Source: Echinicola jeungdonensis
Lineage (GTDB): Bacteria; Bacteroidota; Bacteroidia; Cytophagales; Cyclobacteriaceae
Assembly: GCF_030409905.1 (NCBI RefSeq)
Contig: NZ_JAUFQT010000007.1
Coordinates: 1-17,419 of the forward strand
DNA: 17,419 bases
Direction: 5' to 3'
Under the pieces are notes generated by a model, which ran no database searches, had not been told where the DNA came from, and saw nothing but the letters and a program-made list of their open reading frames with translations. Below are positions 9,483 through 17,419 of the stretch, piece by piece (positions within the stretch are counted from its first letter, which is position 1; each line of letters begins with the position of its first letter). The position numbers were made by a program, and so were the translations under genes.

Positions 9483-12400
9483 TTATTCTACTACTACAAT
9501 AGCTTTTTTGATGGTTTGTTCTAGGTTTTGGTCCTGGCTTTTATATTTGACAATGACAGGGTAGGTGCCTATGGGGACCTTTTTGCCATTGACAAATCCA
9601 TTCCATTCGCAAAATGGGGAATTTTCTGGAACATTTCCTCTATACAATGATAAATTAACTCGCCCCATCGGTTATAAATCAAAACACTGATCTCATCCAC
9701 AAAATCATTGACGTAAACAACAAAGTTTCTTTCCTCGTCTCCAGGGACAAGACCTGTAGGAATGGTGATCAGGAGCCTACAATCCTCAATTACTTCAAAT
9801 GAAAGTGCATATTCACAGCTGGCCTGATCTGAAAGAATAAGTTCATAATTGCCCGGTTCGATAGGAGTGAAGGTGGAGTCAGTGCTGACCAATTCTCCAT
9901 CAAGCCACCACTCATATTCAGACCAATTTCCCAATGAATCCAAGGTTGTAGACACCCCTTCAATGGCACAAATGGTATAACTCTCCTCTAAAACAGGTGG
10001 TTCTGAATCCGATCTGAAAACTTCAATTTCATCTGTTCCTATGATACATTGCAGGTCTGCGGTTTCATTGATTACAAAAGCCCGGTATGTCCCAGATTCA
10101 TCTACTGAAATTTCAGTCAAATCGTCAAATTGGGGGATCCTTTCTGAATTTCCATTAGTTACCCGGTGCCATTCTATCCTGATTTCATCAGATAGTTCAA
10201 CATCAATATCAGCAGTAATGACAGCAGGGGTGTTGTCAAAACAAATGCCGGACTCTGCATTCAGGGATACCTGGGCTTGGTGAACAAATGGGACGGTTTC
10301 AAAAGTAATTGGAGGTCCCGGGCAGGCAGCCCCAATTTTTGGTTGAACCTCCAGTGATAATTCTTCTTGTTGAGCGGAGGATATTGTCTGACCCCTATTG
10401 ACTATTGTGCCCTCACTGTTCCTCCACATAAAAATATAATCATCAGGATCAAACCCAGGATCAAGTACGGCTCGGTAAACCCCTCTTGGAGAGTTACATT
10501 GATATTGCGGGCCTGATACTTCATATATTACCTGATCATTTAAAACCAGGTTCAAATCTCTTATTCTTGGACAATCTCATTGTTAGGATCTGCTGGTGCT
10601 CCCTTTACCTGGTAGGTCCCTTCCAACCCTAAGGTGAAATTTCCTTCTGAATCTGGACTTAAGGTAGTCCCATTTGGATCCGTGATAGTAAATGTTAAGT
10701 CCTCCTCGGATTGAGGCCTGAAAATAAAAGCCTCGCAGGCGATAGTTTGGGTTGGGATGGAAAAATCCACCCTGTTTTTTCCTTCAATTGTAAAAAGACT
10801 GTCATATGGAAAAGCGCAACCACTGGCATCAGATAACTCTACTGCATATTCTCCACTGCTTAGGGACACGGATGTATTTCCGGTAAAAGATCCCATAAAT
10901 TGAACACCATCCAATTCACGGGTAATCACATATTCTCCTCCCTGAGAAGGATCTGCCAATTCTATATCAAGGGAACCATTAAGGGTTCCATCCGGGCCGC
11001 AAACTTCTGAGTTAGGGTTACCGTTGGGTCAAAGCTACTAGGAGGATTGTTGTTTTGAATGCTTACAGTTTTAAAATTGACGCAGCCTCCTAGCCTTGCC
11101 TTGACGGTGTAAATTCCAGGATCAAGGTTGCCGGGAGTCAATGTTTCTCCTTGGGTGACGTTAATAAAATTCATTCCGGTTTCCACTACGATAACAGAAT
11201 CCGCATCGGATTCCATATTGATTTCAAAACTTCCATCCAAACTGTTACAACTTGTTGCCGGGGTAATTGCATCAATGGAAAATTCAGGCAGAGGGCTTAC
11301 CTCCAATTCTGCCCTTTTTTCAACTATACAACCTTCAAGAATGGGATCTTCAGTGGTGAATATAATATCATAAATCCCGGACCGGGTAAATTGGAAACAT
11401 TCAAGTTTAACTCAAAGCCTCTTCCAAGTGAAACAAATGAGGTGCTGTCCCCTTGAACCTGGTAGGCCCAATCCCCTTCCACTGGGGTGTTTGGTGCAAA
11501 ATTGACAACATTTTCATTGTAACATGATGATTCGGCAGTTTGGTTCAGGTCAAAATCAAAAGCGGGTCCCACAAATACAGAACTTGAAACAGCACATGTT
11601 TCGTAAGTCGCCGGGTCTTCTCCGACAGGGGTTTTATAAGAAACGGTTACTGTATAAATGCTTGCCTCATCCACTACAATAGTATTGGATGAGCTGTCTC
11701 CCAATACTTCACCAGCAGCATTCTCCAATCAAAATTATACAGATCCTCACTTTCATCATAGCCATCTATAGCTGTTAAGGTTACAGGGTTGCCACTACAA
11801 GTAGTAACATCATCAATCAAGGTAAGGACAGGAGGGGGAGGAATTTCTACTTCTTTTGTTTCATGGTGATAATTAAATCCTACCCGGCACCTTTCCACAT
11901 CCAAAGTAACAGTATAAACCCCAGCCGAATCAAAGGGGTATTCCATGGTTTGGAAATCTTCACCGACACCTCCAAAAGTGTGGATCTCATTCCCATCAGT
12001 ATCCGTAATGGTCCAAAAATAACTGTCAATATCGGGTTCTCCACCTCCTTCAAATGTGCCCAGTGCTTCTCCATCTGCCAAACATAATCTATCTGGCCCT
12101 TCCAGTCCCGGCTCAGGGATACTGCTTCCAGAGTTTTGAACAAAGGAGGGTAAGCCCAGTCCATTGGTGCCACCTGTTTGTGGTCCGTCAGGACGGTAGG
12201 TGCTGCTGTTGCAGTCAGTGCCGGCCTGGATCTGTCCAACCTGACTTGCTCCAACAATTGAGGCATATATCTGCCCATCCGGGCCAATTTGGAGGGCTCC
12301 CAAATTTTGGCCACTGCTTTGGCTAAGGTCGTGATATTGTCAGAAATACATTGTTCTATTGCAGCCTGAGTGGAGGCATTTTCAAAGCAGCTTGGACAGG

Positions 12401-15063
12401 ATTGTGTAATGGGGTTGTCAGGGTCAGTGTTATCGGTGGTAGTTCCCCCTTCTACAGGGAATTCCTGAATGCCTCCTCCATTGCGGTAAGAGACAAAAAT
12501 TCTTTGCCCGTCATTGGAAAACTCCAGACCATACACCTCATCATTGGACATCAAATCAATAGAAGCATAAGGGGTCAAAAGACCAGTGTCCTGATCAAAA
12601 TCAAAAATTTCAACTTTATTTTCTCCTCCATCATTGATGGTAACAGCCAATTTGCTTCCATCGGAATGAATTTCATGGTTCCAACTCCAGTGCCAAAATT
12701 ATGGTCGCTTCCTGCTGAACTGATTACGGGTTGCCCAATTCCCTCATTGGTAATAGGATAAGCTCTAAAAGAGTTGTTGCCCATTTCATGAAACATCATC
12801 CAGGTGGTGTCTCCTGCTGTCAGGGCAGCCGCTTGTTCCGTGCCGGGGCTGAATAAGAAGTTGTCCCCACTTACCACACTTCCTACCCCACTGGGGTTTT
12901 CCCCCTTGATATCTACCAGACTAAATTTTACCTGGTTGCTTCCTCCACTTGCCGATTCAGTGGTGAACAGGTAATATAGAGATTCTTCCTGTGGGATGGG
13001 TACGGCCACCACACTTTGGGAAGAGGAATTGTCACCTCCTATATCCTGTCCCCCTTCCATGACATTTCCATTAAGATCCCAAACGGTTTGGCCATCAGTA
13101 TAAAACAAAACCTGTCCGGTTTGGTCAGAGATGGTGGTAGTCCCTGCAGGTAGATTCCATCCAAAACCAGGGTCTTCCACTGGGCGGGGGACAATTCCAT
13201 CCGGGTCGTCAGGGTCGGGGTTGAAATTTAGCCCACCGTTTTGGCCAAAGTACCAAACCGAATTGGTCTGGTCATCTATCTTTTGATCGGTCTCCGGGTC
13301 CCACATTTTGACCCTGGTTTGTGCATAAACATAACAAGAGGATCCTGGTTCCCTAACCAATGCCCAATATAAGCCCGGCTCACAAACTTCATTGGCTCCT
13401 TCAGGTATCCATCCTTCATCCTTTTTATTGGACCAGAAATACTCATAGTTGGTTTGGCCGCCTCCTTGGCCTCCACCGGTCCCTCCACCTCCAGTTCCCC
13501 CACCCTGGCCTTCCTCACCACTGGAGACATCCAGCATTTCATTCAGGTCAACACATTGGTTACAGGTAGTTGTATCTGAGGCATAAAGTTGGCCTGAAGG
13601 TTGTTTTCCTGCAAGGTAATGGGGTAGGCTACTGAATCCTTACTACCATCTCCAAATTCTACCACCAGTGAAACGTTAATGTTTTGTTCATTGGTGGCCG
13701 CTGCGGGTAAAAGAAGATGTTCCTCATTTAAATCTAACTCAAGTTCCTCACCATCTTGATCTGTTGGGGCCGGATTAATCGTCCACTCATAGGTTTCTAC
13801 TGGAATATTTGGTGGAATTATATTTGAAGTCAACTGCAGGGGATTATTCATGCAAGGGGATTTGGGGACCAGGAAAAATCCACCGTTCCACTAATGCCAT
13901 CCATATCTGGAGCAAAATGGGGAAATATAGATCCACAAAAATCAGTTCCCTGGAAAGGGTCTTCATCCACCTCTACATTAAGCAGGTCCTCCTCTTCTGG
14001 GTTATTGACTGTTCCAACTAAAAAAGCATCACTGTTTTCCTCTTGATAGATATAATATAGTTTACCATCCGGTCCAAATTTGAGGTCATAAACATTTTCT
14101 ACGGGATTATTTAACGGGATAGCTTCTGGCGTTCCATCAAAATCTCCACTGGCAGGAACTCTTAGTATCTGGTCTCCCTGGCTATAATAAAAATAATCTG
14201 TATTTGGGGAAACAACCACTCCTTCAATTGTTTCAGGACCTGCTGATTGCTGGATTTCGAAGTGGGATCCAAATGAACCCCGTGTTGGGTTGATGTTGAC
14301 AAGAGTGATGTTTATTCCAGGTTCCTCAGGTATGAATAATAAAGTATTGGTGACTTCCTCGTAATAAATTGCCTTAGGAGTGAAATCCAAGGGAGTGGAC
14401 CGGGGGGCTCCGAATTGCCCTTCTTGATCAAGGATTTCCCTGGATATCACTTGCCCATTTCAAAACTGATGAGGAAACTTGGCTGGCCTGGTGCTTTTAT
14501 TACAATAATAGGGCCTTCGGATGGGCCTATGGTGCCCCCAGGAGAAAACTGATCCTGCTGGAGGTTGGTTGGAGGGGGCTCCTCCTTGGTCGTTCATGTC
14601 CATGATGGCATATTCCAATTGTCCTCCAGGGGTAATGTAAAAGGTGTAAAATAATCTATTCCCCCCTTGAGGTTCAAAATCCAATTCAGCGATGGCAACT
14701 GTTTGCCTTTCATCTTCCATTCCTCCCAATTCGCCTACCACACCTTGCATAGGTTCATTTAAATAATTATAAACCAAAGCCCCATCGGTGTAAAATAGTG
14801 TTTCACCAGTGATGGGGTCAATAGCTAAGGCTACATTGCCGGTACCCAAAGGTGAGAACCTGGTAAACTGAGGACGGTAGGATTTTCACCTTTTCCAAAT
14901 GAAATATAATTATTATCCTGGCTGGTGCCACAGTACCCAAAAACCCATTCGTTTTCATTATATCCCTGTGAATAGCTGTATATTGGGTGTAAAAGGTATG
15001 AAAAATACCAATATTAGGACAGTAAAAAATGTTTTTTGTTATGTTGGGACGATTCCTTTTCAT
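9483..15063 (-). CDS. Giant T9SS cargo with type B C-terminal sorting domain, right copy, frameshifted
   Basis: This is the mirror image of the gene at 2365-7933. The ATG is at 15063-15061 and the stop at 9485-9483, 4 nt from the yaaA start. The repeated L-F-Y-T-D-G motifs are at 14798-14781 and 13108-13091, and the Gly-rich linker is at about 13522-13454. Long clean stretches here (about 14450-13850, 13537-12600, 12650-12330 and 10555-9640) cover several places where the left arm is broken. Its own breaks include a missing C near 13856 and a missing A near 9637, just before the sorting domain finishes. Substitution differences from the left arm are rare; one (G at 11489) reads Asn where the left arm reads Lys. 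Combining the arms gives a protein of about 1,860 residues. Confidence 0.86.
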
Positions 15064-15144
15064 AATTTACTTTTACCAGGATAAAACACCTGTCTTATCA
15101 TGTCGTTTAATAAACACATGTTACTCAAATAAACGAACAAAAAA
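15064..15144. promoter_or_regulatory. Divergent intergenic region, right copy
   Basis: This is the mirror of 2284-2364 and carries the same imperfect inverted repeat at 15099-15120. No clear Bacteroidota promoter consensus was seen on either strand. Its only added value is that it confirms the sequence of the gap, since both readings agree over the repeat. Confidence 0.4.
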
Positions 15145-16190
15145 TTGTTTAGGTCTTTTATATATATTGTTTTTTGTATTTTGATGTATATTATTTATAC
15201 AGGTGATGCTTATGCCCAAGATCCACAATATACTCAATATTATGCAGCTCCTTTATATTTAAATCCCGCTTTTGCCGGTTCAGATTTGCAAGGTAGAATC
15301 GGTGCCAATTACCGAACCCAATGGCCTGGACTGGATGCCCAATTTAAAAACATTCTCTGTTTATTATGATACCTTTTGGAAAGGTATAATAGTGGTGTAG
15401 GGGTGATGGTGATGAATGATACTGAAGGGGCAGCAAATTTAAAGTCCTTAACCATTCGGGGATTATGCTTATGAACTTAAATTGGCCGAGTCCATGTATT
15501 TCAGGCCTGGATTTCAAGCCAGCTATATCCGCAGAGATATTGGCTTTTATGAAAATTTGGTTTTTGCCAATCAAATAGATCCCAATGATCCATTCGCACC
15601 GCCTATGCCAGGAGATGGGAACCTGAATGGGTTGGGGGATCCGATTGATATGCTCTCCTTATCATTTGGAGGGCTTTTTTTACTGAAAATTTTTGGCTGG
15701 GGGCTTCAGCCCACCATGTTAATCAACCCAACCAGTCTTTTTTGATGGGGAAAGCAAATTGCCGGTCAAGTTTTCCGGTCATGCAGGTTACGGATTCCCT
15801 GGGCATGGTGCTATGAAAAGGGATTTTACCCATACTTACAAACAAAGGTATATCACCCCAACCCTTAACTATAAACGGCAAGGCCCATTTGAGCAACTGG
15901 ATGTAGGGGCTTACCTTTATGCGGAACCCTTGATTGTGGGTTTTTGGTATAGAGGGCTTCCTTATAAACCAATTAACCAGGAATCTAATCGGGATGCGTT
16001 GGTGGTTTTGCTGGGCTTGAGTTTGCCAACCGGAATGGATATTGGTTATAGTTTTGATTATACGGTTTCCCAATTAGGTATTCAGTCCGGTGGGGCTCAT
16101 GAAATTAGCATTTCTTTCAGTCTTCCAGATAGGAAGAACCCTGGGGCACCAAGGTTGAGGGACACTATTCTTCCCTGTCCCAAATTTTAG
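15145..16190 (+). CDS. PorP/SprF family type IX secretion protein, right copy, frameshifted
   Basis: This is the mirror image of the gene at 1234-2283, with the TTG start at 15145 and the TAG stop at 16188-16190. The frame is open through the signal peptide and the QDPQYTQYY motif, then shifts at an extra A in the run near 15345. Further breaks are near 15390 and 15455. The T run 15675-15681 has seven bases where the conserved reading (G-G-L-F-F-T-E-N-F-W) needs eight. The next T run, near 15740, is one short here but not in the left arm. From about 15845 to the stop it reads cleanly (YITPTLNYKR ... LPCPKF) with the usual barrel-like alternation. The consensus is about 345-350 residues. Confidence 0.87.
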
Positions 16191-16202
16191 TAGATTTGCC
16201 GA

Positions 16203-17419
16203 ATGAGCGCAGAAAGTTTAAAATACTTGATGATCGGGTGATTACCCTTGGATTTTTGTTTGATAAATTCACTTCCTGGTTAAATGTTCGTCAAAAGGTA
16301 CCCCAAGTACCTGCTACCCTTCAAAATTTTTGGATCAAGAAAAACTTCAGGAGGCCAAATCTTATCAAAAAACCAATTATTATTTTGGCCTAATAAGTGG
16401 CTCGTTTTCCTTGGTCATCACCTTGGGGATGTTAATCTGGGGTGGTTTTGGTTTGCTGGATCAATGGGTTAGCCAATGGGTAGATCCAATGATCTTACAA
16501 TCCCTGTTGTTTTTTGGCTTGCTTTTATTGGTTCTGATTTGCTTTCCATCCCATTTGATTATTACCATACTTTTAAAATGAAGAAGAGTTGGGTTTAATA
16601 AAACCACCCGGAAAACTTTTTTGGAGATAAAGTAAAAGGTTATTTGGTTGGGATATTAATAGGTGGGGGCTGCTTGCCCTTTTACTTTGGTTGATACAGG
16701 AATTGGGGAAGGTTTCTGGCTTTACTTTTGGGGGGTAGCTGCTGTTTTCATGGTTTTGATCAATATGTTTTACACTTCATGGATCTTGCCTTTGTTCAAT
16801 AAATAAACTCCTCTGGAAGAAGGGGAGCTGAAAAGTAAAATCATGGAATATGCTTCCTCCGTGGGTTTTCGTTGGAAAATGTTTTTGTAATGGATGGAAG
16901 CAAACGGTCCACTAAGGCAAATGCCTTTTTTTCCGGTTTTGGCAAAAAGAAAAAGGTGGTTCTTTTTGATACCCTGGTGGAGCAACACAAACCAGAGGAA
17001 TTGGTAGCAGTCCTGGCCCATGAAATAGGGCACTTCAAGAAAAAGCACATCATCCAAAGCTTGGTGATAAGTATCCTGCAATTAGGGGTGATGCTTTTGT
17101 TGCTTTCTTTATTCGTCAATAACCCAGAAATCAGCCAAGCTATGGGAGGTGATAGGTGGGCAGTCCATTTAAACTTGATAGGTTTTGCCTTACTGTTTTC
17201 CCCAATAAGTACCGTGTTGGAATATTTATGAATTTGCTTAGCCGGAAAAACGAATTTGAAGCGGAGCGATTTGCCAAGGAAACATATGATGGCAAGCCAT
17301 TGGCCAGTGCATTAAAAACGCTTTCGGTCAAAACACTAACCCAAATCAATCCACATCCCTTGCACGTTTTTGTCAACTATTCCCACCCTCCTTGATGGAA
17401 AGGTTAGGAAAGCTGGAAA
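16203..17419 (+). CDS. M48 family membrane zinc metallopeptidase (Ste24-like), right copy, partial, frameshifted
   Basis: This is the mirror image of the gene at 1-1221. The ATG at 16203 lies 12 nt after the porP stop. The zinc motif H-E-I-G-H is encoded at 17019-17033, inside a clean stretch 16872-17219. The third-ligand motif E-F-E-A-E is at 17252-17266. Frame errors include a missing T near 16239, a missing T near 16330, a missing G near 17220 and a missing T in S-H-P-P-L near 17393. The A at 16805 turns a Leu codon (left arm) into a stop. The left arm is sound at each of these. The window ends within M-E-R-L-G-K-L, so the stop codon and probably only a few residues are missing. Confidence 0.88.

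Larger units (their letters stand above)
8713..17419. repeat. Right arm of a window-spanning inverted repeat
   Basis: This arm is the reverse complement of 1-8705 and carries the same four genes in mirror order. It has its own frame-breaking single-base errors, mostly at places where the left arm reads cleanly. Examples are a G missing near 17220 (left arm reads through) and a T missing near 16239. It should be treated as a second noisy reading of the left arm rather than a second genomic copy. Confidence 0.97.

Noticed and set aside
1..17419. Circular head-to-head dimer of a small linear plasmid
   Set aside because: The outer ends cut the M48 gene before its stop codon, so the ends are not natural replicon ends, and no replication or partition gene is present.
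1..17419. Composite transposon or genomic island with giant inverted repeats
   Set aside because: There is no transposase, integrase, target-site duplication or unique central cargo; the arms meet with only a 7-nt loop.
1..17419. Genuine pseudogene cluster caused by gene decay
   Set aside because: Breaks are single-base homopolymer changes at different places in each arm, and the merged sequence restores full-length family proteins.

Overview
The window is one 8.7 kb stretch of bacterial DNA read twice, once on each strand. Bases 1-8705 are the reverse complement of bases 8713-17419. The arms run flush to both ends of the window and meet at a 15-bp stem with a 7-nt loop (8691-8727). The arms differ mainly by single-base insertions and deletions in homopolymer runs, with very few substitutions. 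Nearly every difference breaks a reading frame in one arm that is intact in the other. Taken together, the two arms give four almost clean genes. This is the signature of a fold-back or missed-adapter long-read contig with unpolished homopolymer errors. It is not the signature of a natural 17 kb palindrome or of eight separate genes.

The underlying locus suggests Bacteroidota, plausibly Cytophagales/Cyclobacteriaceae (the family level is inference). The evidence is a PorP/SprF-family type IX secretion protein, a giant secreted protein with a gliding-motility-type (type B) C-terminal sorting domain, and the moderate-to-low GC content. In the left arm the order is: a membrane zinc metalloprotease of family M48 (minus, 1-1221, open at the window edge); porP/sprF-like (minus, 1234-2283); an 81-bp divergent gap; a giant T9SS cargo protein of about 1,860 codons (plus, 2365-7933); and yaaA (plus, 7938-8689), followed by the palindrome centre. 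The right arm repeats these in reverse: yaaA (minus, 8729-9478), T9SS protein (minus, 9483-15063), gap, porP (plus, 15145-16190), M48 (plus, 16203-17419).

Biologically, the interesting pair is the PorP/SprF-like protein and the giant type B cargo, divergently transcribed from a short shared gap. SprF-like proteins are known to be needed for secretion of type B CTD cargo such as SprB, so these two probably work together. The M48 protease follows porP by 12 nt and yaaA follows the giant gene by 4 nt, so each is probably co-transcribed with its neighbour. I saw no tRNA, rRNA, CRISPR array, transposase, phage or defence gene. I do not think the window holds a new biological system; its most striking feature is most likely technical.
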